A stretch of 64,000 nucleotides of DNA from Salmonella enterica subsp. arizonae (GCF_008692845.1 NZ_VXJW01000003.1:248001-312000), one strand, 5' to 3'. Shown: positions 22,043 to 31,431, numbered from the stretch's first letter. Numbers and translations: made by a program. Notes: generated by a model not told the origin, from the sequence alone.

Positions 22043-24514
22043 ATGGATAACTGGTCAGCGCTTTTTGACGGACAGACCCGCTATGGTCTGGATATCAATG
22101 ACAGCACCGTGAAAGCTGATGTCCTGCGTTTTCGCGGCAGGGAAGCACTGAGCGAGCCGTTCAACTGGGACATCGAGTTCACTTCCCTGGAGGCGCACAT
22201 CCCCCCGGAACAGGTGCTGATGAAATATGCCTCTTTCCGGATGCGGAATGGCAAAAATGTCCACGGCATGGTAACCCGCCTGGAGTGGCTGTCCACCTCC
22301 CGTGACCAGTCACACTACCGGCTCACACTCAGTTCCCGCCTGACGCTCCTGGGATACACCCGGCAGTGCGCGGTATATCAGAACCAGTCCGTTCCTGAGG
22401 TGGTTGAGCAGGTGCTGCGTAAACACGGTCTGGAAGGTCCTGATTTTGAATTCAGACTGGAGCGCACCTACCCAGCACGTGAACTTATCACTCAGTGGCA
22501 GGAAACAGATCTGCAATTCATCCAGCGTATTTTGTCTGAGGTGGGAATTTACTGGCGCACGATGATGGACGATGTGCGCGGTCTGGATACCTATATACTG
22601 GCCGACAGCCAGCTTAACTACCAGTTTGATGTGCAGTTGCCCTACAGCGAGCCATCGGGGTTGTTCGACGGCGCGGCAGAATCGGTCTGGGATGTGCGAA
22701 CCTGGCACAACATTGCCACCGGCACCGTCGCCACGCGGAATTACAATTACCGGACAGCCACCACGCCGATGGATGCGACGGTCAGCGTGCGTAATGATGC
22801 GGTCACCACGGGGGAGCATTACCGCTACGCGGCACCGTATCGTGTCGCAGGTGATGACGCCAGCCCTGAGCCGGAAACCGAATCCGGCGCGTTTTATGCG
22901 CGTATCCATCACGAGCGGGAGCTCAACAGGTCGGCCCGTATTCACCTGTTCAGCAATGCGGCCCACCTCACGCCCGGGCAGGTGCTGGAGCCGCAGGGGG
23001 ATGTCATTACGGCCCTGAAGGAAGGCGTTATCCTCACCCAGGTGACCTACCGGGGGGCCCGTGATTCCCGCCTGCACGTGTCGGTCTGGGGAATGCCTTA
23101 TACCGAACGTTACTGCTTCCGTCCTGTAGAAGTCCCGCGTCCGGTCATCCCATGGACGCTTCCGGCACGGATAGAGAGCCGGGAGAAGAACAACATTTAC
23201 GCTCACCTGGACGAGCAGGGGCGCTACCGGGTGAAACTGGACTTCGACCGGGAGGGGACAGAATCCGGTTACGGCTACCTTTGGCTGCGGATGGCAAAGC
23301 CTTATGCCGGTGAAACGCTGGGCTGGCATACGCCGCTCATCGACGGAACGGAAGTGGCCATTGCGTACAGCAACGGTGATATTGACCTGCCGTACATCGC
23401 GTATGCGCTGCACGACTCGGAGCACCCGGACCACGTCACCCGCGATAATCACACCCGTAACGTGCTGCGCACGCCGGCGAACAACAAGCTGCGGATGGAA
23501 GACAGGCGTGGTGAGGAGCATGTCAGGCTCGCGACGGAATACGGCAAGACGCAGCTCAACAGCGGGCACCTGGTGGACGCGCAGGGGCAGCGTCGCGGCA
23601 CGGGTGCTGAACTGCGCACCGATGAGTGGGGCACGATACGCGCCGGAAAGGGGCTGTTTGTCAGTGCCGACGCGCAGGCGAAGGCACAGGGTGAGGTGCT
23701 GGACATGGATGCCGCGCTGAAGGAAATCGACAGGCTTAATCAGCAACTGCAACAGCTGGAAATGGCCGCAGAAAAAGCGCAGGCCCTGAAAGCGGACGTC
23801 GACAGCCAGATACAGATGTTTGAGCAGCGGCTGAAACCGCTCAGTGAAGTGGTGCTTTTCTCAGCGCCGGAAGGCGTGGCTCTGACCAGCGGTGAAGATA
23901 TGCAGCTGGCCGCTGGCCGGAACCTGGCGCTTAACGCCGGAGAAGACTTCAGTGTTGGAGTGATGGGCAATGCGACCCTGCTTACCGGGGAGAAACTGGG
24001 GCTCTTTGCCCGCACCGGACAACTGAGCCTGAAATCCGGAGAAGGGCCAATCGATGTCCAGGCGCAAAACGCTAACATGCGGTTGTTCGCTGAGAAGAAG
24101 CTGACGCTGAGTTCAGCGAGTAACATTTCGTTTGCTGGGAAGAAACGCATCACGCTGGTCGGTGGCGGGAGTTATCTGCGGCTGGAGGCGGGAAAGGTGG
24201 AGTACGGTACAACGGCAACGTATCTGCGCAGGGTGAAGCGGACGATGTTTGCTGGTGCACATTCAACCCCAACGTCATCAGTTTTAATGCCATTAGTTGA
24301 AGATTTAATCAAAGATGGATTCTTCGATGAACAATTTCGGATCTTGAATGACAGTGGTAAGCCTATGGCTAATGTTCCGTATTTTATCTCCACCGAAAGT
24401 GGGAAAACATTTAAAGGTGTCACCGACAATCAAGGTCTATGCAAGCGCGTGTTTTCAAAGGAAGCATCCAAACTTACCGTATGGCTAGGTGTCCAGGCTC
24501 TGGAGAGATGGTAG
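22043..24514 (+). CDS. vgrG: VgrG, type VI secretion spike protein with C-terminal extension
   Basis: The 823-residue protein starts with the gp27-like phage tail-hub region (about residues 10-340), followed by the gp5-type OB fold (YRVKLDFDREG..., GWHTPLIDGTEVAIAYSNGDIDLPYIAYALHD, quoted in part), and a DUF2345/coiled-coil region with the beta-helical repeats (about 500-735). The last ~75 residues (FDEQFRILNDSGKPMANVPY to the end) look like a transthyretin-type domain used to load a cargo effector. GC content drops sharply near 24240, where this extension begins. No other T6SS structural gene is present, so it must use a machine encoded elsewhere. The stop abuts the effector start (TAGATG). 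Confidence 0.93.
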   Translation: MDNWSALFDGQTRYGLDINDSTVKADVLRFRGREALSEPFNWDIEFTSLEAHIPPEQVLMKYASFRMRNGKNVHGMVTRLEWLSTSRDQSHYRLTLSSRLTLLGYTRQCAVYQNQSVPEVVEQVLRKHGLEGPDFEFRLERTYPARELITQWQETDLQFIQRILSEVGIYWRTMMDDVRGLDTYILADSQLNYQFDVQLPYSEPSGLFDGAAESVWDVRTWHNIATGTVATRNYNYRTATTPMDATVSVRNDAVTTGEHYRYAAPYRVAGDDASPEPETESGAFYARIHHERELNRSARIHLFSNAAHLTPGQVLEPQGDVITALKEGVILTQVTYRGARDSRLHVSVWGMPYTERYCFRPVEVPRPVIPWTLPARIESREKNNIYAHLDEQGRYRVKLDFDREGTESGYGYLWLRMAKPYAGETLGWHTPLIDGTEVAIAYSNGDIDLPYIAYALHDSEHPDHVTRDNHTRNVLRTPANNKLRMEDRRGEEHVRLATEYGKTQLNSGHLVDAQGQRRGTGAELRTDEWGTIRAGKGLFVSADAQAKAQGEVLDMDAALKEIDRLNQQLQQLEMAAEKAQALKADVDSQIQMFEQRLKPLSEVVLFSAPEGVALTSGEDMQLAAGRNLALNAGEDFSVGVMGNATLLTGEKLGLFARTGQLSLKSGEGPIDVQAQNANMRLFAEKKLTLSSASNISFAGKKRITLVGGGSYLRLEAGKVEYGTTATYLRRVKRTMFAGAHSTPTSSVLMPLVEDLIKDGFFDEQFRILNDSGKPMANVPYFISTESGKTFKGVTDNQGLCKRVFSKEASKLTVWLGVQALERW

Positions 24515-25398
24515 ATGACTGAGCATTCAACTTTAACTAATGAAACTCCACATTCATCGTACGACATAACTGGTATGTTAATGCCAGCCCGTGCATTTTT
24601 TTTGTCGTCGTCGATGAGCCAGGAAAAGACGGTTTTCTTGTTAGGAAAATATATGCTTCAAATTCTGATCCCTATCTTTCAAAGATGGACTTATCAGAGG
24701 CAAAGATGCTTTCAGAAACTAACCCGGAACGATATGGTTTAATTCCAAAGGATTTTTCAGCATCCTACTCTGTAGCTGAGCATGTAATGGGGAATAACGC
24801 TTCGGCATATATTTCCACTAGCTCTGCCTTTCCGGAAGGATCTCCAAGGTTTGAAGGTAAAACAATTATTGTTGATATTGACAAAGCTGTAAGGTCAGGT
24901 GCTAAATTAATTTCTACAGCAGAGATACTTAAGAGCCTTGATGAGTACAAGAACCAAAACCCACATTTGGGGGAACACATTGATAAAATATCAAAGTATG
25001 TTAATGATATAGATAAGGAAGTATTGCTACACGGTGAAAAGATACCAGCAGCCGCGATTTTCACTCCAGAGACATTAAAATACACAAAGTATTTTACACG
25101 TGCCGCTCGTGTTGTACAGGTAACAGGAATTGTCTTTACAGCCTATGATCTAGAACAGGCGTCAGAAAAATCGCTTAAAAACGGGAGTGTGAAACCAATA
25201 ACTGCTGAAGCCATCAGGCAAGCTGGAGGATGGGGGATGGCTGTCGCTGGAGCAAAAATAGGTACTGTGACTGGTGCGGCTGTTGGTATTGAGACGGGGC
25301 CAGGAGCGGCGTTAACAGGGCTGATTGGCGGAATTATATTCGGAACCGCTGGTTATTTTGGTGCAGATTGGGTGGCAGTTCATATTGATGAAAATTAA
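24515..25398 (+). pseudogene. T6SS cargo effector, possibly ADP-ribosyltransferase-like, frameshifted in a T8 tract
   Basis: From ATG 24515 the frame reads MTEHSTLTNETPHSSYDITG...ARAFF and then leaves the coding frame at eight T (24596-24603). The correct frame resumes as VVVDEPGKDGFLVRKIYASN and runs through to TAA 25398; an internal ATG at 24685 gives 237 residues. The middle has a possible R-S-E ADP-ribosyltransferase layout: LVRKIY, YISTSS and DKEVLLHGEKIP. The C-terminus is a glycine-zipper membrane-active-like segment (about 25225-25380). Directly after vgrG and overlapping an immunity gene, so an effector role is well supported; the enzymatic guess is inference. Restored by a T6 or T9 tract. 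Confidence 0.65.
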
Positions 25399-25948
25399 TT
25401 TATTTAACTTGTTCAGGAAAAAAAATAAATTACAGGATGATTTTCCTGTTACTCAATTCAGTGCTTTGCCAAAAAAGGGGGAGGGATATCCATCATTTTT
25501 TTCTCTAGAGAAAAACAATATATATGCACACTCAGCATGCTTTATGATAAAACCTGATGATATATCATTCATTGAACATTTGGTTGAATTATTTTTTCAT
25601 GCAAAGGTAAAAGTAAGTGAGATAAAAGAAAAGTTTGCAGACCATGATAAAGTTCTGATTTGCTATAAATTTAAGGAGTTTGAACAGGAAGTTGTAAGGC
25701 TTATCACAAATGATAATGAATTTATCAATTGCCTTTGTGAAAAAGGTTTAGAACCTCCAGACCCAGAGTGTGTATTTCCTGATAAGGACTTTGGTACTTA
25801 TGGTAGTCTGCAAGGAGATATGGAGTTTTGGTGGCATGTATACTGGAAACCATTTTGGGAAAGTTTGAAAGAGGAAGAAAGAAAACAATATCTCGAACGA
25901 AGCAATTTATCGATTGGTACCATTGAATTTCTTGAACACCACCATTAG
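25388..25948 (+). CDS. Probable immunity protein for the VgrG-linked effector
   Basis: This 186-residue soluble, AT-rich gene's ATG at 25388 lies inside the effector's last codons (11-base overlap), the tight coupling typical of effector-immunity pairs. The protein starts MKINLFNLFRKKNKLQDDF, has no signal peptide and is acidic with many aromatic residues (WWHVYWKPFWESLKEEE). No family recognised with confidence. A cytoplasmic location fits an effector acting inside the cell. An in-frame upstream start at 25325 would lie fully within the effector and is unlikely. Confidence 0.7.
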   Translation: MKINLFNLFRKKNKLQDDFPVTQFSALPKKGEGYPSFFSLEKNNIYAHSACFMIKPDDISFIEHLVELFFHAKVKVSEIKEKFADHDKVLICYKFKEFEQEVVRLITNDNEFINCLCEKGLEPPDPECVFPDKDFGTYGSLQGDMEFWWHVYWKPFWESLKEEERKQYLERSNLSIGTIEFLEHHH

Positions 25949-27100
25949 CTAAAAGTATATACAGTATTATTCATTTCAATTACTTATTTCGATTATCCGA
26001 AGATTGATGACGATACATCCAGCGACAGCCAATGTAATTCGGGAGTAATCAAAAAATTACAGGAGGCAAAACCAAACGATGATGCAAAAGTCCATCTGCT
26101 TACACAGGCAATTTGCAAGTTTCCATTTGAGTGGGATTTTTCAACATTCGACGCGCGATTTTCATGGGTAAAAAACAAGACTGATCAATTACCTGAGCCA
26201 TTGACTGATGATGATTACAATGAATTCAGGGAACATATAAAGTCGTTATGCTTCTTTGATAAATTACCTGCTGAGGTCCAAAAGGAACTCAGCGGTCAGA
26301 TCTGGCATTTTGAACCCCGAATATTCATCATGCAGATACAAAAGGCAGAACGTCGTTTAATTTTTAAAACTATCAAAAAAATTAATGACTTCACTGCTGA
26401 TGATATGCGACATGGAGATATGACCAAAAAGCAGATACTCGCTCAGGGGAAAATGAATAAAATTGATATTTGGGGACGGGAGTTAAAGATTAATTTTTTC
26501 AATTTTGACAATACGGTTGATGAGCATTTTGGTAATATGGCTAGCATGGCAAAGTGGACTGCCTGGAAGGGGGAATATCCCCCACTTATTCAAATTATGA
26601 TCGAGAGATTCAAAAATAATGAGGGTGGGGTTTTAAGACACGATTTACTGAATAAAGCATTTCTAGAGCTTTCAACGACAATTGAGTGTGTAAGGAGAAT
26701 CAAAGAATTTTTATCTAATTTGTTATATAATAATGGGTTTCGTTCATTATCAATAGATGATTTACAACAGTTGGCTTTGAAGATAAGAGACCCAAAGGAT
26801 GGAGTTAAACTGCCAAAATTCGATGACTATGACTGGTTTAACGGGTTGGGGATTACTATCCACGATACTTACGCCACGAAAATCTATCTTGATTATATTG
26901 ATATAAAAGATAATAGCTTTGAAGCTAGTTTAAGTTTTAGAATTCAAGACCATTTTGGTCTGGATATTGCAGATTTAAATGGTAAATGGTTTGAATATTC
27001 GCAATGGTTTTGTTCTTGGTTTATTTTGCAGAGGTATAAGGTTTATGATTACAAACCATTTATAAATGAAGCTAATTTCAGTTGCGTAATAACGGGATGA
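25949..27100 (+). CDS. Orphan DUF3289-type toxin domain, 5'-truncated (no proper start codon)
   Basis: The frame is open from directly after the immunity stop at 25948 and stays in that same frame, reading YFDYPKIDDDTSSDSQC... to TGA 27100, but contains no ATG or GTG near its beginning; the first usable start is a TTG at 26201 (299 residues). The C-terminal ~230 residues match the DUF3289 pattern: INDFTADDMRHGDMTKKQIL, LPKFDDYDWFNGLGITIHDT, FRIQDHFGLD and WFILQRYKVYDYKPFI. DUF3289 proteins are found as VgrG/PAAR-linked effectors. This looks like a displaced toxin tip without its delivery domain. Function of the domain is not known. Confidence 0.65.
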   Translation, partial: LKVYTVLFISITYFDYPKIDDDTSSDSQCNSGVIKKLQEAKPNDDAKVHLLTQAICKFPFEWDFSTFDARFSWVKNKTDQLPEPLTDDDYNEFREHIKSLCFFDKLPAEVQKELSGQIWHFEPRIFIMQIQKAERRLIFKTIKKINDFTADDMRHGDMTKKQILAQGKMNKIDIWGRELKINFFNFDNTVDEHFGNMASMAKWTAWKGEYPPLIQIMIERFKNNEGGVLRHDLLNKAFLELSTTIECVRRIKEFLSNLLYNNGFRSLSIDDLQQLALKIRDPKDGVKLPKFDDYDWFNGLGITIHDTYATKIYLDYIDIKDNSFEASLSFRIQDHFGLDIADLNGKWFEYSQWFCSWFILQRYKVYDYKPFINEANFSCVITG

Positions 27101-27103
27101 GGT

Positions 27104-27585
27104 ATGAAATCAATTAAACTTAAAATGTTATTTGCTTTTATTACATCTGTTTATACTATAAGCGTAATTTATCTTTGTTTTTTTATTATGTAAAAATTGA
27201 TGCTATTTATCAAGGAGAGGATTACGTAAAACTGATTCATGAAAATTGCAAGTCAACAGTTATACTGGTAAGTAATATCCCTATTACTGCCAGAGGTAGG
27301 CTGAGTTTATGGAAGAAAGAAAAAGATAATGTCATGATGAATATGCCATTACAAAAACAATGTGATGTAGTGTATTTTGTGAAGAATGATCCAGAGCCTC
27401 CTTTATTTAGTGAGGATGTCAAATATTGGCAAGCAGATGAACAACTATGTTTTAGAGGGGAAATGAATGGTGCATGTATATCTAATAAAAATATTTTCAT
27501 GTCAGTTTCTTTATTCTCCTTAGCTACTGATGGGGTTTATAGGGATACTTACAAAGATAAAATCGTCTATGTGTCATATAGGTAA
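27104..27585 (+). pseudogene. Probable immunity gene for the DUF3289 tip, frameshifted in a T7 tract
   Basis: ATG 27104 starts a membrane-anchor segment (MKSIKLKMLFAFITSVYTIS) that ends at a stop just past seven T (27178-27184). One base out of frame, coding continues as YYVKIDAIYQGEDYVKLIHE to TAA 27585. An eighth T would join them into one ~160-residue protein with an N-terminal membrane helix and periplasmic domain. The C-terminal part (ITARGRLSLWKKEKDN, LCFRGEMNGACISN, DGVYRDTYKDKIV) resembles DUF943-type small exported proteins, which often follow DUF3289 genes; that link is tentative. Confidence 0.55.
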
Positions 27586-27829
27586 TACTATATGATTTAA
27601 TAAGTCGATTTTCATTTGTTTGATTTTACAAGATGTTATACATAATAGCCAGGTTCTCTATGGCTTTGCATACAGTTTACTCTTAATTATTATGCGAAAT
27701 TATGGCCATATATCCAATAAACCTCAAAACACTGGTTTGAGTACTTCAAAATCGGTTTTTGTTAGTCAGTGATGATAAACAGGGAAAGGAAGGGTCTCTG
27801 ATGGTCATGATCCCACCAGTGGTGATGCG
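27586..27829. other. Non-coding AT-rich gap
   Basis: No gene, hairpin with T-run or long repeat recognised. Probably the scar of lost sequence upstream of the DUF6402-like scrap. Confidence 0.4.
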
Positions 27830-28072
27830 ATGAGAAAAATGGGATGGGAAATAGCCCCTAAGTTAATGGAGCATTGGTTTAGTATTTCCCCTGCTTATTC
27901 GTTTGATAAGACATCTAAGGATGAGTCTCTTAATTGCGATGCACGTATGCTGAGCCCTCACAGAGTAAATGATAAAATAATCACAATGGCTTGGGCTGTC
28001 CAATTTGAGCAGGTTGCAACAGGGATTCAGCTACTTATAAAGAGCTGGATTAGAAGAGGCGAGGAAACATGA
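27830..28072 (+). pseudogene. Fragment of a DUF6402-type T6SS-associated protein
   Basis: The 80-codon frame MRKMGWEIAPKLMEHWFSIS then PAYSFDKTSKDESLNCDAR and VNDKIITMAWAVQFEQV resembles the C-terminal half of DUF6402 proteins, which occur beside VgrG/Rhs genes. The N-terminal half is missing and the last residues (IKSWIRRGEET) no longer follow the pattern. A remnant of a once larger effector-region gene. Family assignment is from memory of the motif and not verified. Confidence 0.45.
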
Positions 28073-28088
28073 ATGTACATAAAGAAAA

Positions 28089-28110
28089 ACCCTCTGTAAG
28101 AACAGAGGGT
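28089..28110 (-). terminator. guaBA transcription terminator
   Basis: A 9-bp stem ACCCTCTGT/ACAGAGGGT lies 48 bp past the guaA stop; on the minus strand it is followed by TTTTTCTTTA. A good intrinsic terminator for guaBA. It lies inside the putative inserted segment if the att-like repeats are real. Confidence 0.7.
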
Positions 28111-28157
28111 TAAATTCACTTTTACCTGTTCATGAAAACACAGGAAGGGTTATCGGC

Positions 28158-29735
28158 TTATTCCCACTCAATTGTTGCCGGTGGTTTACCGCTGATGTCA
28201 TACACCACACGGGAAATCCCGTTGACTTCATTGATGATGCGGTTGGAAACGCGTCCCAGGAAGCCATACGGCAGATGCGCCCAGTGCGCGGTCATAAAGT
28301 CGATAGTTTCGACGGCACGCAGGGAGACCACCCAATCGTACTTACGCCCATCACCCATGACGCCTACGGAACGGACCGGCAGGAAGACAGTAAACGCCTG
28401 ACTCACTTTGTCGTACAGATCCGCTTTGCGCAGCTCTTCAATGAAGATAGCGTCTGCGCGACGCAGCAGGTCACAGTACTCTTTCTTCACTTCGCCCAGT
28501 ACGCGCACGCCGAGGCCCGGCCCCGGGAACGGATGGCGATACAGCATGTCATACGGCAGGCCCAGCTCCAGACCAATCTTACGTACTTCATCTTTGAACA
28601 GCTCTTTCAGCGGTTCAACCAGCCCCATCTTCATCTCTTTCGGCAGGCCGCCGACATTGTGGTGAGATTTGATGACATGCGCTTTACCGGTTGCGGAGGC
28701 GGCAGATTCGATCACATCAGGATAGATAGTCCCCTGCGCCAGCCATTTCACATCTTCCAGCTTAAGCGCTTCTTCATCGAACACTTCCACGAAAACACGG
28801 CCAATGATCTTACGCTTGGCTTCCGGATCGTTCTCGCCAGCCAACGCGGACAGGAAGCGATCTTCTGCCGGTACGTGAACAATGTTCAGACCAAAATGGT
28901 CGCCAAACATGTCCATCACCTGCTCGGCTTCGTTGAGGCGCAGCAGGCCGTTATCGACGAAAACACAGGTCAGATTTTTACCGATGGCGCGGTGCAGCAG
29001 CATTGCGGTGACGGAGGAGTCCACGCCGCCGGAGAGGCCGAGAATAACTTTATCGTCGCCTACCTGCTCGCGAATGCGGGCTACGGCATCGTCGATGATC
29101 TTCGCCGGAGTCCACAACGCTTCACACTGGCAAATATCGCGTACAAAACGCTCCAGCATACGCATCCCTTGACGAGTATGGGTCACTTCCGGGTGGAACT
29201 GCACGCCGTAGAAGCGTTTTTCTTCGTTCGCCATGATTGCGAACGGGCAGCTTTCAGTGCTGGCAACCGTCACAAAGTCGGACGGAATCGCCGTCACTTT
29301 ATCACCATGGCTCATCCAAACATCCAGCAATGGTTTGCCGTCAGCGGTCAGAGAGTCTTCAATACCGCGAATCAGTGCGCTATCGGTCAGAACTTCGACC
29401 TGCGCATAGCCAAATTCACGCTCATTAGAACCTTCCACATGACCGCCAAGCTGCATCGCCATAGTCTGCATACCGTAGCAGACGCCAAACACCGGCACGC
29501 CCGCCTCAAACACATACTGCGGCGCGCGCGGGCTATTTTCTTCAGTGGTGCTTTCCGGGCCGCCGGAAAGGATAATCCCGCTGGGATTAAATTCGCGAAT
29601 CTGCGCTTCCGTGACATCCCACGCCCACAGTTCGCAGTAAACGCCCAGTTCACGCACGCGACGCGCCACCAACTGAGTGTACTGGGAACCGAAATCCAGG
29701 ATGAGAATGCGATGTTTATGAATATTGTCTGTCAT
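28158..29735 (-). CDS. guaA: GuaA, GMP synthase (glutamine-hydrolysing)
   Basis: The 525-residue enzyme converts XMP to GMP with ATP and glutamine. The class I amidotransferase domain has the nucleophile in GVCYGMQ and a QFHPEV histidine/glutamate motif. The ATP pyrophosphatase P-loop [10 protein letters not shown], then the dimerisation domain ending in TIEWE, follow. Complete at the 3' end despite the neighbouring accessory region. 69 bp downstream of guaB in the guaBA operon. Confidence 0.99.
   Translation of the reverse strand: MTDNIHKHRILILDFGSQYTQLVARRVRELGVYCELWAWDVTEAQIREFNPSGIILSGGPESTTEENSPRAPQYVFEAGVPVFGVCYGMQTMAMQLGGHVEGSNEREFGYAQVEVLTDSALIRGIEDSLTADGKPLLDVWMSHGDKVTAIPSDFVTVASTESCPFAIMANEEKRFYGVQFHPEVTHTRQGMRMLERFVRDICQCEALWTPAKIIDDAVARIREQVGDDKVILGLSGGVDSSVTAMLLHRAIGKNLTCVFVDNGLLRLNEAEQVMDMFGDHFGLNIVHVPAEDRFLSALAGENDPEAKRKIIGRVFVEVFDEEALKLEDVKWLAQGTIYPDVIESAASATGKAHVIKSHHNVGGLPKEMKMGLVEPLKELFKDEVRKIGLELGLPYDMLYRHPFPGPGLGVRVLGEVKKEYCDLLRRADAIFIEELRKADLYDKVSQAFTVFLPVRSVGVMGDGRKYDWVVSLRAVETIDFMTAHWAHLPYGFLGRVSNRIINEVNGISRVVYDISGKPPATIEWE
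28160..28172. repeat. Right copy of the 13-bp direct repeat at the guaA 3' end
   Basis: ATTCCCACTCAAT is the complement of the guaA codons for IEWE plus the first stop base. It is repeated exactly at 20508-20520, 7.65 kb away. Discussed as a possible attachment site; the identity stops after 13 bp. Confidence 0.5.
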
Positions 29736-29804
29736 TGACGCTAATTCCGAGGCAAGTGAAACAGATTAAATAAATCGCCCGACGCGAAGGTCGGGCGAAG
29801 AAAA

Positions 29805-31271
29805 TCAGGAGCCCAGACGGTAGTTCGGGGACTCTTTGGTGATGGTCACGTCGTGAACATGGCTTTCCTGAATACCCGCACCGCTGATACGCACAAACTC
29901 CGCTTTAGTACGCAGCTCGTCGATGGTAGCACAACCGGTCAGCCCCATACAGGAACGCAGGCCGCCCATCTGCTGGTGAATGATCTCTTTCAGGCGACCT
30001 TTATACGCTACACGGCCTTCGATACCTTCCGGCACCAGTTTGTCGGCGGCGTTATCGCTCTGGAAGTAACGGTCGGAGGAACCTTTGGACATCGCGCCCA
30101 GCGAGCCCATACCACGGTAAGATTTGTATGAACGGCCCTGGTAAAGTTCGATTTCGCCCGGAGACTCTTCCGTACCGGCCAGCATGGAGCCGACCATGAC
30201 GGCGCTCGCGCCAGCGGCGATAGCTTTCGCGATGTCACCGGAGAAGCGAATACCGCCGTCAGCGATAACCGGAATACCGGTGCCTTCCAGCGCTTCCACC
30301 GCGTCGGACACGGCGGTAATCTGCGGCACGCCTACGCCGGTAACGATACGGGTGGTACAGATAGAGCCCGGACCGATACCCACTTTCACCGCGCTGCAAC
30401 CCGCTTCCGCCAGCGCACGAGCGCCTGCGCCCGTCGCGACGTTGCCGCCGATGATTTGCAGATCCGGATATTTAGCGCGCGTCTCACGAATACGTTGCAA
30501 CACACCTTCTGAATGACCGTGAGATGAGTCGATCAGCAGTACGTCAACGCCTGCCGCCACCAGCGCGTCAACGCGCTCTTCGTTGCCCGCGCCTGCGCCA
30601 ACCGCGGCGCCGACACGTAAACGGCCCTGCTCATCTTTACAGGAGTTTGGTTTACGTTCCGCTTTCTGGAAATCTTTTACGGTAATCATGCCAAGCAGAT
30701 GGAAGTTATCATCAACGACCAGCGCTTTTTCTACGCGTTTTTCGTGCATTTTTGCCAGTACGACTTCACGGGCTTCGCCTTCGCGAACGGTCACCAGACG
30801 CTCTTTCGGCGTCATATAGACGCTGACCGGTTGGTTCAGATCGGTGACGAAACGCACGTCACGGCCAGTGATAATACCTACCAGCTCGTTGTCTTCAGTC
30901 ACCACCGGATAGCCCGCGAAGCCGTTACGCTCGGTCAGGGCTTTCACTTCATGCAACGTGGTGGTTGGCAGGACGGTCTGCGGGTCGGTCACTACGCCGG
31001 ACTCGTGCTTCTTCACGCGGCGAACTTCTTCCGCCTGACGCTCAATAGACATGTTTTTGTGGATAAAACCGATGCCGCCCTCCTGTGCCAGGGCAATTGC
31101 CAGGCGCGCTTCAGTCACGGTGTCCATCGCCGCAGAAAGCATAGGAATATTTAGACGAATGGTTTTCGTCAACTGCGTGCTGAGATCGGCAGTATTCGGC
31201 AGAACGGTAGAGTGAGCGGGAACAAGGAGGACGTCGTCAAATGTCAGGGCTTCTTTAGCGATACGTAGCAT
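29805..31271 (-). CDS. guaB: GuaB, IMP dehydrogenase
   Basis: The 488-residue enzyme oxidises IMP to XMP, the first committed step to GMP. The catalytic loop [11 protein letters not shown] is present, and two CBS domains (about residues 90-205) are inserted in the TIM barrel. ATG 31271 ([20 protein letters not shown]) gives the exact E. coli length; an in-frame ATG at 31355 would add 28 residues unlike the family. Divergent from xseA. Confidence 0.99.
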   Translation of the reverse strand: MLRIAKEALTFDDVLLVPAHSTVLPNTADLSTQLTKTIRLNIPMLSAAMDTVTEARLAIALAQEGGIGFIHKNMSIERQAEEVRRVKKHESGVVTDPQTVLPTTTLHEVKALTERNGFAGYPVVTEDNELVGIITGRDVRFVTDLNQPVSVYMTPKERLVTVREGEAREVVLAKMHEKRVEKALVVDDNFHLLGMITVKDFQKAERKPNSCKDEQGRLRVGAAVGAGAGNEERVDALVAAGVDVLLIDSSHGHSEGVLQRIRETRAKYPDLQIIGGNVATGAGARALAEAGCSAVKVGIGPGSICTTRIVTGVGVPQITAVSDAVEALEGTGIPVIADGGIRFSGDIAKAIAAGASAVMVGSMLAGTEESPGEIELYQGRSYKSYRGMGSLGAMSKGSSDRYFQSDNAADKLVPEGIEGRVAYKGRLKEIIHQQMGGLRSCMGLTGCATIDELRTKAEFVRISGAGIQESHVHDVTITKESPNYRLGS

Positions 31272-31313
31272 GGGCAATATCTCACCTGGGAGGTTAATAA
31301 ATATTGCCGCGGC

Positions 31314-31319
31314 ATTATA
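31314..31319 (-). promoter_or_regulatory. -10 element of the guaB promoter
   Basis: The minus strand reads TATAAT 43 bp before the guaB ATG, in a GC-poor region between divergent guaB and xseA. An imperfect CGCAAG...TTGCAA inverted repeat about 30 bp upstream might be a poor PurR or other operator, but it departs from the consensus spacing. Confidence 0.5.
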
Positions 31320-31431
31320 CAGAACGTAATCGGTTGCATCTACACTTTTTTGCAAATAGTGCTTGCGATCCTCTGTGAGCAGGTTACTATCGATTGAATA
31401 ACCTGCTGATTTAGAATTTGATCCCGCTCAC

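Noticed and set aside
22310-23752. Long reading frame of 480 codons antisense to vgrG
   Set aside because: Caused by high GC and codon bias of vgrG; no ribosome site or domain.
24515-27585. Frameshifts as plain sequencing errors
   Set aside because: Not excluded, but other long T- and A-runs in housekeeping genes of the window are in frame, so a systematic error is unlikely.
28275-29738. Long reading frame of 487 codons antisense to guaA
   Set aside because: It is the shadow of guaA, whose protein is intact and conserved; the antisense translation is H/R/Q-rich without domains.
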